Source: Sphingopyxis sp. (lineage in GTDB: Bacteria; Pseudomonadota; Alphaproteobacteria; Sphingomonadales; Sphingomonadaceae). Taken from it: a DNA stretch of 64,000 bases. Of this stretch, positions 10,436 through 18,973 are shown one piece after another. The translations under genes were made by a program, and so were the position numbers. The DNA lies in the NCBI RefSeq assembly GCF_019459305.1, contig NZ_JAIBES010000139.1, positions 1 through 64,000 on the forward strand. Direction: 5' to 3'. The notes below the pieces were generated by a model. That model was not told where the DNA came from. It did not search any database and saw nothing but the letters and a program-made list of their open reading frames with translations. Each line of letters opens with the position of its first letter. Position 1 is the first letter of the stretch.

Positions 10436-10520
10436 CCGATTCTCCGTTGGGGCAATTGCGGTGGTGGATATGGCATAACATGACAGAGGTTACAACATTA
10501 CATTGCTCGTGATGGTCGTT

Positions 10521-10958
10521 TTACCGCGATGTCCGGGCGAGCCGCGCGGCAAAAAGCTGGCGATTGGGGACCAGATCTGCCAGCGAATAGCCGTCGAGGC
10601 GGGTCAGGAAGTCACCGAGCGCCAGCGCCAGCGCGCCTTGCAAACCACAAGCCCCTGCCACTGCGCAGCTGTTGGTTTGAGGGTCGAAACATTCGACGAA
10701 GACGTCGAAAGCCTCGATCGAGCGCACGACCGATCCGACATTAATCTCTGCGGCCGGTCGCGCGAGCGTCAGTCCGCCGCCGCGCCCGCGGCGCGCGACG
10801 ACATAGCCAAGCTCCGCCAGCTTGCCCGCCACCTTCATCAGATGATGCCGCGAAATTCCGTAGGCATCGGCGATCTCGTCGACCGAGATCTGACCGCCCT
10901 GAGTGGCCAGCATCATCAAGGTGCGAAGGGCGTAGTCGGTTTGGAGGTTGAGCCGCAT
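10521..10958 (-). CDS. Rrf2 family transcriptional regulator, NsrR-like
   Basis: MRLNLQTDYALRTLMMLA...YGISRHHLMKVAGKLAELGYVVARRGRGGGL; C-x(5)-C-x(5)-C Fe-S ligand pattern CFDPQTNSCAVAGAC. Confidence 0.85.
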   Translation of the reverse strand: MRLNLQTDYALRTLMMLATQGGQISVDEIADAYGISRHHLMKVAGKLAELGYVVARRGRGGGLTLARPAAEINVGSVVRSIEAFDVFVECFDPQTNSCAVAGACGLQGALALALGDFLTRLDGYSLADLVPNRQLFAARLARTSR

Positions 10959-11005
10959 TAAAACGGTATATGAGATATTGCTTTCAAAGGCAAAGCGCTT
11001 TAAAG

Positions 11006-11020
11006 GGTATTTTAAATACC
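11006..11020. promoter_or_regulatory. palindromic operator, candidate NsrR/Rrf2 box
   Basis: GGTATTT-T-AAATACC perfect 7-1-7 inverted repeat in the divergent intergenic region, within AAGGGTATTTTAAATACCACTT. Confidence 0.6.
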
Positions 11021-11041
11021 ACTTAATAGGATCAATGCGCG

Positions 11042-11509
11042 ATGAATGCCAATCCCCACGCCGCCGCGGCGCGCCAATCGAAGCGCGAGGCGGCTGAGGC
11101 GTTAAAAATCGACCCACTCTTCATCCGGCAGATGGTCGAAGAATTTTACGCCGCAATCCGCAGCGACGACCGGCTCGGCCCGATTTTTTCCGCGCGCATC
11201 GCTGACTGGGATGATCATCTGGACCGCATGACCGCTTTCTGGTCGTCGGTGCTGTACGAAAGCGGCGGCTTTCGCGGCAATCCGATGGCCAAGCACATCG
11301 CGATCCCCGGCATCGAGCGCGATGATTTCCTGCGCTGGCTGGCGCTCTTTGGCGCGACGCTCGACCGGCTCGAACGTGACCCCGCCGCGACCCGGCTGAT
11401 TATCGATCGCGCGCGAATGATCGCCGACAGCCTGCTGACCGGCATCCGCATCCACCGCGACGGACGCGACGATCTTGGCGCCATGAAAGGATTGGACGAT
11501 GCTGGATGA
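11042..11509 (+). CDS. group III truncated haemoglobin
   Basis: IDPLFIRQMVEEFYAAIRSDDRLGPIF...DHLDRMTAFWSSVL..GNPMAKHI..FLRWLALFGATL. Confidence 0.85.
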   Translation: MNANPHAAAARQSKREAAEALKIDPLFIRQMVEEFYAAIRSDDRLGPIFSARIADWDDHLDRMTAFWSSVLYESGGFRGNPMAKHIAIPGIERDDFLRWLALFGATLDRLERDPAATRLIIDRARMIADSLLTGIRIHRDGRDDLGAMKGLDDAG

Positions 11510-11942
11510 AATGAATCTGTATGCCGCGATCGAAGCGCCGGGGCGTGGCGATAGCGACACGGTCGAGCGCCGACCGCTATCGATCCCGGCCCATCCGGCG
11601 CATAACGCTTTGCAGGTTCCGGCGGCGATCTGGCGCGTGATGTTCGGCTGTTACGGCATATTTCTGGGCGGACTGCTCTATGCCACCGGACGCGATGGCG
11701 AGGCGCTGTTCATGATCGCGATCAGCGTGGCCTACACCATCCTCTATTTCGGATTGAGCGGGGTGCTGATCGGACTCGATGGCCATGGCACGCGTAATGG
11801 CCGGATTGCTGCAGGCGGCGATCTCGACACCTGGACCGGGCCGATGTCGCCCGGCGCGGTTGCGGCGCAAATCCTGACCATTCCGGTCTGTCTTGCCTTC
11901 TTTGGTGTTGCAGTCGCCGTGATCCGGGGGCTGGTAGGATGA
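11499..11942 (+). CDS. hypothetical membrane protein in nitrosative-stress cluster
   Basis: Overlaps the trHb gene; three hydrophobic segments. Confidence 0.7.
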   Translation: MLDEMNLYAAIEAPGRGDSDTVERRPLSIPAHPAHNALQVPAAIWRVMFGCYGIFLGGLLYATGRDGEALFMIAISVAYTILYFGLSGVLIGLDGHGTRNGRIAAGGDLDTWTGPMSPGAVAAQILTIPVCLAFFGVAVAVIRGLVG

Positions 11943-12262
11943 TGGGCGCGCGCCTGCCAGATAATTGCGAAGCCTATCGGCGGCTCGGCCCCTTTGCCGC
12001 GGTGACGCTGCCGCCGGGACTGCTCCGCGCGCACGCGCTGAAGCCGGGGTGCTGGGGTTTGCTGACGATCGCGGCGGGTCATATCGGCTTTGTCTGGGAG
12101 GATGCGCCCGACAGGTCGATCCGGCTTGGCGCGGGCGACAATATCGTGATCGCACCCGAACGGCGCCACCACATCGCCCTCGATGGCGAATTCACGCTGG
12201 AGATTTGCTTGTACCGGCAATCGGAATCGGCGGGAGTGGAATCCTCCGCTTCTAAGGCTTAG
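11939..12262 (+). CDS. DUF1971 (YeaR/TehB-like) domain protein
   Basis: LPPGLLRAHALKPGCWGLLTIAAGHIGFVWE...IAPERRHHIALDGEFTLEICLYR; ATGA overlap with upstream ORF. Confidence 0.75.
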   Translation: MMGARLPDNCEAYRRLGPFAAVTLPPGLLRAHALKPGCWGLLTIAAGHIGFVWEDAPDRSIRLGAGDNIVIAPERRHHIALDGEFTLEICLYRQSESAGVESSASKA

Positions 12263-13931
12263 CCGAGGTGCCTTCTTCCGCCCTGAGCGCCTTCCGGTCC
12301 AGCTTGCCGATCATCGTCTTGGGCAGGTTGAGCCGCACTTCGACCGCGTTGACCCGTTCGTGCTTGCCGAGCTGGGGGTTGAGCCAGGCGGCGAGTGCTT
12401 CCCCGGAAATCTCGAAGCCTTCCTCCAGCGTGACAAAGGCTTTGGGCGCTTCGCCGCGATAGGCATCAGGGACGCCGAGGACGATCGCTTCCTTCACCGC
12501 AGGATGCTCATAGAGATGCGCCTCGATGACGCTGGGATAGACTTTGAAGCCGCCGACCGCGATCATGTCCTTCAGCCGGTCGACGATACGGATGTAGCCG
12601 CCGTCCTCGACGACCGCGACGTCGCCGGTGCGCAACCAGCCGTCGGCGGTAAAGCTGTCGAGATCTGCGTCGGGGCGGTTCCAGTAACCATGCATGATCT
12701 GCGGCCCCTTGACCGCCAGCTCGCCGGGTTCGCCCGCGGGCGCGGCTTTGGTCGGGTTTTCCTTGTCGAGCAGGCGGATGTGGGTCGCGGGGAGCGGCTG
12801 GCCGATCGTGCCTGGTCGCACCGGGCCGTCATAGGGATTGGTCGCGACGACCCCCGAGCTTTCAGTGAGGCCATAGCCTTCGACAAGCGAAGCGCCGGTC
12901 GCCGCGGTGAATTTTTCGCGCAGTTCGGCGGGCATCGGCGCGCCGCCCGAAATGCAGATGCGCAGCGATGAGAAATCGGTCTTGGCCAGATCGGGATGGT
13001 CGAGCAGCGCCTGATACATCGTTGGCACGCCGGGCAGTGCGGTCGTCTTGGTGCGGGTGATCGCCGCCAGTGCCTGCTGCGCATCGAAGCGCGGCAGCAT
13101 CGTGATCGTGCCACCGTTCAGCACGGTGCGGTTGAGCACGCAGGTGTTGGCGAAGACGTGGAAGAAAGGCAGTACGCCGAGGATGCGGTCGTCGGCGTCA
13201 TGGTCGGGATCGATCGCATTCACCTGCCGCGCATTGGCGGTCAGGTTCTGGTGGGTGAGCTTCGCGCCTTTGGGGGAGCCGGTGGTGCCGCCGGTGTACT
13301 GGATCAGCGCGACGTCTTTTTCGGGATCGATCGTGATGGCTTCGGGGCGTCCGTCGTTGTCGATCAGCGTCGAGAAGCGAATGACGCGCGAGTCGTCAGG
13401 GATCGGTGCGATTTCGGCATGTTTGAACAGACGGTAAAGGAGCGCCTTGTGGCAAGCCAGCCCACCCGCCACCGAGCCGACCACGAGCCGCCGGAGGCTC
13501 GATCCATCGAGCACCTTGAGCGCGGTGGGCAGCAGCGCCGCGGCGCTGACGGTGAACAACGTGTCGGTACCCGAATCCTCGACCTGATCTTCCAGTTCGC
13601 GCGCGGTGTAGAGCGGCGAGAAATTCACCACCGTCGCGCCGATCACGAGCGCGCCATAATAGGCCGCGACATAATGCGGGACGTTGGGGAGGAACAGGCC
13701 TACGCGGCTGCCCTTGCCCAGCCCGAGCAGCTGGAGACCGCGCGCCACCCGCGCCGCGCCGCGAGTGACTTCGGCATAGGAAAAGCGGCGGCCCATGAAA
13801 TCGAGCATCGCCGCTTCGCCGCGTTGTGCGGCGCTATCGGCGAGCATATCGGGGAGCGACAGCGGCGCGAAAGACTGATCCCAGGCCGTTGGGTGCTGAT
13901 AATCGGTCGACCAGGAAAATTCGCTGTCCAT
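12252..13931 (-). CDS. long-chain fatty acid--CoA ligase
   Basis: AMP-binding motif IQYTGGTTGSPKGAKLTH; YGLTES; WLRTGDVAVVEDGGYIRIVDRLKDMI. Confidence 0.92.
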   Translation of the reverse strand: MDSEFSWSTDYQHPTAWDQSFAPLSLPDMLADSAAQRGEAAMLDFMGRRFSYAEVTRGAARVARGLQLLGLGKGSRVGLFLPNVPHYVAAYYGALVIGATVVNFSPLYTARELEDQVEDSGTDTLFTVSAAALLPTALKVLDGSSLRRLVVGSVAGGLACHKALLYRLFKHAEIAPIPDDSRVIRFSTLIDNDGRPEAITIDPEKDVALIQYTGGTTGSPKGAKLTHQNLTANARQVNAIDPDHDADDRILGVLPFFHVFANTCVLNRTVLNGGTITMLPRFDAQQALAAITRTKTTALPGVPTMYQALLDHPDLAKTDFSSLRICISGGAPMPAELREKFTAATGASLVEGYGLTESSGVVATNPYDGPVRPGTIGQPLPATHIRLLDKENPTKAAPAGEPGELAVKGPQIMHGYWNRPDADLDSFTADGWLRTGDVAVVEDGGYIRIVDRLKDMIAVGGFKVYPSVIEAHLYEHPAVKEAIVLGVPDAYRGEAPKAFVTLEEGFEISGEALAAWLNPQLGKHERVNAVEVRLNLPKTMIGKLDRKALRAEEGTSAKP

Positions 13932-14067
13932 CGCGGTGGCTTGATCCTTTTGTGCAGGTGCGGGTTCCTGACACTAGGGTCAGCAAGCCGACATCGCAAC
14001 CGGGCCGCGCTTGCGGCGCGCGACCGCCGCCGCTAGGCAGGGCCATCTTTCTCGTCAGGGGTTTATC

Positions 14068-14604
14068 ATGTTGCAACTGTCGTCGCGCGTCGCCGTCCCG
14101 CTTGCCCTTCTTGCCTGCGTGGTTGCAGTGCCGGCTGCGGCAAAGGATAAAGATGCACCGGTCCGACCGGCGCAGATTCAGGAACTGTATGCGTGTCGGG
14201 ACATCGCCGATCCCGCCGCGCGCCTCGCCTGTTTCGACCGCGAGGTCGGCGAGTTGTCGGCGGCCGATACCGCGCGCGAGATCACCTTTACCGACAGGGA
14301 GACCGCCAAAAAGGCGCGGCGCGGCCTGTTCGGTTTTTCCTTTCCCAAGCTTGGCGGCATATTTGGCGGTGACGAGGACGAGGTCAAAGAAATTGAAACC
14401 ACGATCCGCTCCGCCAGCATCGATCGATCGGGTAAATATACGCTGGTGATGGAAGATGACGCGGTCTGGGTCCAGATCGATACGACCACACTGCCGCGCC
14501 AACCCAAACCGGGTCAGAAGGTCAAGATCAAGGTGGCAACGATGGGCAGCTATTTTGCCACGATCGACGGCGGTCGCACGATCCGCATGAAGCGCGACCG
14601 CTGA
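14068..14604 (+). CDS. exported hypothetical protein
   Basis: Signal peptide MLQLSSRVAVPLALLACVVAVPAAAK; ACRDIADPAARLACFD motif. Confidence 0.75.
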   Translation: MLQLSSRVAVPLALLACVVAVPAAAKDKDAPVRPAQIQELYACRDIADPAARLACFDREVGELSAADTAREITFTDRETAKKARRGLFGFSFPKLGGIFGGDEDEVKEIETTIRSASIDRSGKYTLVMEDDAVWVQIDTTTLPRQPKPGQKVKIKVATMGSYFATIDGGRTIRMKRDR

Positions 14605-14639
14605 TCTCGGCGCGCCGCGGCGCACGCGAGCCGTCGGGC

Positions 14640-16499
14640 ATGACAGCCAGAGCTGCGATACCGGCGGCGGCGGTGGGGTCGCCGCCGTTTGTGCTGCTTG
14701 ATGATGCACGCATAAATGATGCCGCGGCGGCGCGGCTGTTCGTCGATCCGGTCGACACGCTGGTCGCACGGTCGGCGGCCGAAGTTCCGGACTTGCTGAC
14801 GGCGGTCGAAACAGCGACGGCGCGCGGGCTCCAGGCGGCGGGCTATCTGACTTATGAAGCGGGGCGAGGCATGGCCTCGGCATGGCGAGGGCCGATCGAA
14901 GAAGCAGCCGACAGCGAGCGTGGAGCGCCTGCCGGTTGGTTCGGATTGTTCGAGACCGTCGAGCGGATTGACGCCGATTTGGTTGCGGACCTGCTGCCCG
15001 ATCCGGCAAGCGCGTGGATCGGTCCGGTGACCCCGCGGATCGCGCGCGCTGATTATATCGCCGCGGTCGAGGCGGTGCTCGCCTATATCGCGGCGGGCGA
15101 CATTTATCAGGCGAATTTGACCTTTCGCGCCGAGGTGCCGGTGCTGGGCAACCCGCTGGCGATCCATGCGCGGCTGCGGCAAACCGCGCGCGCGGGCTAT
15201 GGCGGGGTGATCTGGACCGGCGAACAGGCGATTGTGTCGCATTCGCCCGAGCTGTTCTTTGCGTTGCGCAACGGACAGGTGATGGCGCGGCCGATGAAGG
15301 GGACGTCGGCGCGGCTGGCTGATAGCGACGCTGACGCTGCGGCGGCGCGCGCGCTTGCTGACGATCCCAAGCAGCGCGCCGAAAATCTGATGATTGTCGA
15401 TCTGATCCGCAACGACCTGTCGCGCGTTGCGGTGCCGGGGTCGGTCGCAGTGCCCGACCTCTTTCGTGTCGAGAGCTTTCCGACGATCCACCAGCTCGTT
15501 TCCGACGTCAGCGCGCGACTGCCCGATGGCGTCGGCGCGGTCGACGTGCTGCGGGCCGCCTTTCCCTGCGGTTCGATCACCGGGGCGCCCAAGGTGCGGG
15601 CGATGGAGATCATCGACGAACTGGAGGTCGATGCGCGGGGGCTTTACACCGGATCGATCGGTTTCATCGACCCCGGGGGCGACGCGGCGTTCAATGTTGC
15701 GATCCGCACGCTGGTGCTTCCGCGCGCGGGCGGCTTGCAAGGCGGCGCAAATCGCGCCACGCTGGGATTGGGTTCGGGAATTGTCGCCGACAGCCAACCG
15801 GCTGACGAATGGCGCGAATGTCTGGCGAAGGGGGAGTTTGTGGGGGCAGCGGGGGCGCGTTTCGACCTGATCGAAACCATGTTCTTTGATCCCGTCGAGG
15901 GGGTCCAGCGGCTGGAGGGGCATCTGGCGCGGATGAAGGCGAGCGCTGAAACGCTTGGCTTTGCGTTCGACCGGCACGGCGCGCGAAACAGTTTGCAATC
16001 GGCCACCTTCCGCCTGCGCCACGCGGCGCGGGTGCGGATGCGGCTCGCGCCGTCGGGGGCGCTCGCGGTCGAGGTGTCGCCGATGCCGCGGCTGGCCGAA
16101 CTGCCGGTGCCCGTCGCGGTCCGCCCTGCGCCGATGACGGCGGACGATTTTCGCCTGGCGCACAAGACCAGCCAGCGCGCCGCCTATGACGCGGCGCGGT
16201 TGGAGAGCAGCGCGGCCGAGGTGGTGTTCGTCGACGAGCCGGGCTTTGTCACCGAGGGCAGCTGGAGCAACATCTTTGTCGAACGCGACGGCCAGCTGCT
16301 GACCCCACCGCTGGCGCTGGGGCTGCTGCCCGGGGTGCTGCGCGCCGAGCTGATCGACAAGGGCCGCGCGGTCGAATCGCATCTGCGGCTCGCCGATCTG
16401 GCGGACGGTTTCTTCATCGGCAATTCGCTGCGCGGGCTGATCCCGGCGCGGCTGGTGGACGCTACGGCAACGGGACAGCATGACCTGCATGGTGCATAG
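14640..16499 (+). CDS. pabB: aminodeoxychorismate synthase component I fused to 4-amino-4-deoxychorismate lyase-like domain (PabB-PabC)
   Basis: N-terminal chorismate-binding (DLIRNDLSRVAVPGSV, GSITGAPKVRAMEIIDELE) and C-terminal class IV aminotransferase (VVFVDEPGFVTEGSWSNIFVERDGQLLTPPL..GLLPGVLR). Confidence 0.88.
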   Translation: MTARAAIPAAAVGSPPFVLLDDARINDAAAARLFVDPVDTLVARSAAEVPDLLTAVETATARGLQAAGYLTYEAGRGMASAWRGPIEEAADSERGAPAGWFGLFETVERIDADLVADLLPDPASAWIGPVTPRIARADYIAAVEAVLAYIAAGDIYQANLTFRAEVPVLGNPLAIHARLRQTARAGYGGVIWTGEQAIVSHSPELFFALRNGQVMARPMKGTSARLADSDADAAAARALADDPKQRAENLMIVDLIRNDLSRVAVPGSVAVPDLFRVESFPTIHQLVSDVSARLPDGVGAVDVLRAAFPCGSITGAPKVRAMEIIDELEVDARGLYTGSIGFIDPGGDAAFNVAIRTLVLPRAGGLQGGANRATLGLGSGIVADSQPADEWRECLAKGEFVGAAGARFDLIETMFFDPVEGVQRLEGHLARMKASAETLGFAFDRHGARNSLQSATFRLRHAARVRMRLAPSGALAVEVSPMPRLAELPVPVAVRPAPMTADDFRLAHKTSQRAAYDAARLESSAAEVVFVDEPGFVTEGSWSNIFVERDGQLLTPPLALGLLPGVLRAELIDKGRAVESHLRLADLADGFFIGNSLRGLIPARLVDATATGQHDLHGA

Positions 16500-16611
16500 G
16501 TAATTTATCCAACGCTGCGCTTGCGAAGATCGAGCGGAGGCTTTAGGCGCGGCCCCGCGCAATTTCCTGTCAAATCGCCGCCTGTCCGCGCAAGCCACGG
16601 AAAGAAGTCCC

Positions 16612-17823
16612 ATGTCGCTGAAGCCGCATATCTCCGCCGCCCTCAACCGCATCCAGCCGTCGGCGACGCTCGCGATGACCGCGCGCGTTTCGGCGCTGAA
16701 AGCCGCGGGCGTCGATGTGATTGGGCTCAGCGCGGGCGAGCCCGATTTCGACACCCCCGATTTCGTCAAGGAAGCGGCAATCGAGGCGATCCGTAATGGC
16801 CAGACAAAATATACTTTGGTCGACGGCACGGTGGCGTTGAAAGAAGCGATCCGCGGCAAGTTTCGCCGCGACAACGGGCTCGATTTCGGACTCGACCAGA
16901 TCACGGTCAATGTCGGCGGCAAGCACACCTTGTTCAATGCGCTCGTCGCGACGGTCGACCAGGGCGATGAGGTGATCATCCCGGCGCCCTATTGGGTGAG
17001 CTATCCCGACATCGTCGCCTTCGCGGGCGGCACCCCGGTAGTCATCGAGGGCAGCGCGGCGCAGAATTACAAGATCACCCCCGTACAGCTTGATGCGGCG
17101 ATCACGCCGAAAACGCGCTGGGTGATGCTCAATTCGCCGTCGAACCCGTCGGGCGCCGCCTATTCGGGCGAAGAGCTCGATGCGCTCGGCGAAGTCATCC
17201 GCCGCCACGGCCATGTGATGGTGATGACCGACGATATGTACGAGCATGTCTGGTACGCCGATTTCGAATTTTCGACCTTCGCGCAGCGCTGCCCCGACCT
17301 GATCGATCGCATCCTGACGGTGAACGGCTGTTCGAAAGCCTATGCAATGACGGGCTGGCGGATCGGCTATGCGGGTGGTCCGGCCTGGCTGATCAAGGCG
17401 ATGGGCAAGCTCCAGTCGCAATCGACGTCGAACCCCTGTTCGATCGCGCAGGCCGCCGCCGCCGCCGCGCTCGGCGGACCGCAGCAGTTTCTCGACGATC
17501 GCAACGCGGCATTCAAAAAGCGCCGCGACAAGGTCGTTGCGATGCTCAACGATGCGCCGGGGCTGAACTGCCCGACCCCCGATGGTGCCTTTTATGTCTA
17601 TCCCGATGCCAGCGGCTGCATGGGCAAGACGACTCCCGACGGCCTGCTGATCGACAGCGATGAAAAGCTGATCGACTATTTCCTCGACAGCGCGAAAGTC
17701 GCGGCGGTGCATGGCGCGGCCTTTGGACTGTCGCCCGCGTTCCGCGTTTCTTATGCGACATCGGAGGCGGTGCTGAAAGAAGCGTGCGTGCGCATCCAGC
17801 AGGCGTGCGCGGCGCTGCGCTAA
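16612..17823 (+). CDS. pyridoxal phosphate-dependent aminotransferase (aspartate aminotransferase type)
   Basis: VIGLSAGEPDFDTPDFVKEAA; NGCSKAYAMTGWRIGYAGG PLP-lysine region. Confidence 0.92.
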   Translation: MSLKPHISAALNRIQPSATLAMTARVSALKAAGVDVIGLSAGEPDFDTPDFVKEAAIEAIRNGQTKYTLVDGTVALKEAIRGKFRRDNGLDFGLDQITVNVGGKHTLFNALVATVDQGDEVIIPAPYWVSYPDIVAFAGGTPVVIEGSAAQNYKITPVQLDAAITPKTRWVMLNSPSNPSGAAYSGEELDALGEVIRRHGHVMVMTDDMYEHVWYADFEFSTFAQRCPDLIDRILTVNGCSKAYAMTGWRIGYAGGPAWLIKAMGKLQSQSTSNPCSIAQAAAAAALGGPQQFLDDRNAAFKKRRDKVVAMLNDAPGLNCPTPDGAFYVYPDASGCMGKTTPDGLLIDSDEKLIDYFLDSAKVAAVHGAAFGLSPAFRVSYATSEAVLKEACVRIQQACAALR

Positions 17824-18052
17824 AGCGCCACTCGCCCCGCGCATAGGAATTCTGTACCGATCGGTCTTGTAATGCCGGCGGTGGAACCTATCTGAACCTG
17901 AACGGCGGTTAAGCGCCCGGTTCACCGGATAGTAAGCCATCCTGTTTAGGGTGACGGACATCACTGCACGGTTGGTCGGGGCGCGCCATATCGTCGGTGT
18001 AACCAAAGCGGTCTTGGCCGCGAACCATAATAGATGAAAAAAGAGGCTCCCC

Positions 18053-18160
18053 ATGCTCAACCTTTTCCGCTCCGACTGGTTTTTGTCGATGCTCGCCGGT
18101 TTCGCGATTGGCGCGACCTATATCGTGCTCAACCAGCCCGCGCTCCCGATCGCCGCGTGA
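18053..18160 (+). CDS. 35-aa single-TM microprotein upstream of msrA
   Basis: MLNLFRSDWFLSMLAGFAIGATYIVLNQPALPIAA*; AGAGG Shine-Dalgarno upstream; TGA overlaps the GTG start of msrA (GTGA). Confidence 0.6.
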   Translation: MLNLFRSDWFLSMLAGFAIGATYIVLNQPALPIAA

Positions 18161-18846
18161 CGCAAGTCCGCGGCGCACCATTCAGCCTTATCATCGCGAC
18201 AATCGTCGCGGGGGCGATCGTGGCGCAATGCACCCCGGCGCAGGCCGAAAGCGTCGTCAAGCTGCCCGCCGCCGCCGTTGATCCGGCGGTCAAGGCGAAG
18301 CGCGCGACAGCGGTGCTTGCCGGCGGCTGTTTCTGGGGTGTCGAGGGCGTCTTTGCCAATGTGAAGGGCGTGATCTCGGTCGAATCGGGCTATCATGGCG
18401 GGAGCGCCGCGACCGCCAAATATGAGCTGACACACGACGGCAAGTCCGGCCATGCGGAGGCGGTGCGAATCGTTTATGATCCGACGCAGGTCAGCTATGG
18501 CACCTTGCTCCGTGTCCTGTTTTCGGTAGTCGCCGATCCAACCTTGAAGAATCGTCAGGGGCCGGACGTCGGGTCGCAATATCGCGCTGCGATCGTCCCG
18601 CTCGACGCCACCCAGCGCCAGGTCGCGACGAGCTATCTGGCGCAGATCGGCAAGGGCAAATATTTCGCGCGGCCGATCGTCGTCCCGGTCGAAAGCTACA
18701 AGCGCTTTTATCGCGCCGAGGCCAATCACCAGGATTTCATGCGCCGCAATCCGTCGAACGGCTATATCGTCCGCTGGGATGCGCCGAAGCTTGCGGCGTT
18801 TAAGCGGCTGTTCCCGGCGATGGTGCGCGCGACCCCGGCACCCTGA
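18157..18846 (+). CDS. msrA: peptide-methionine (S)-S-oxide reductase, exported
   Basis: AVLAGGCFWGVEGVFANVKGVISVESGYHGG; SGHAEAVRIVYDP; GTG start with signal peptide. Confidence 0.9.
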   Translation: MTQVRGAPFSLIIATIVAGAIVAQCTPAQAESVVKLPAAAVDPAVKAKRATAVLAGGCFWGVEGVFANVKGVISVESGYHGGSAATAKYELTHDGKSGHAEAVRIVYDPTQVSYGTLLRVLFSVVADPTLKNRQGPDVGSQYRAAIVPLDATQRQVATSYLAQIGKGKYFARPIVVPVESYKRFYRAEANHQDFMRRNPSNGYIVRWDAPKLAAFKRLFPAMVRATPAP

Positions 18847-18973
18847 CGGCTTCACTGTTCCCCCACTCGTCGCGCCTGAGGAATCATTCGTCGCAAACTG
18901 CTGGCCCCCCCTGCCCACGTGCGAGAGCAGATGGCTCGGGGATTTTGTACAAGTCGCAGGTTGCGGGGTTTTC

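Noticed and set aside
14550-16979. 809-aa minus-strand ORF
   Set aside because: Antisense shadow of the GC-rich pabBC gene; low-complexity Arg/Pro/Gly-rich translation with no recognisable domain.
17824-18050. tRNA or small RNA gene between aminotransferase and msrA
   Set aside because: No cloverleaf or strong terminator could be identified by eye.
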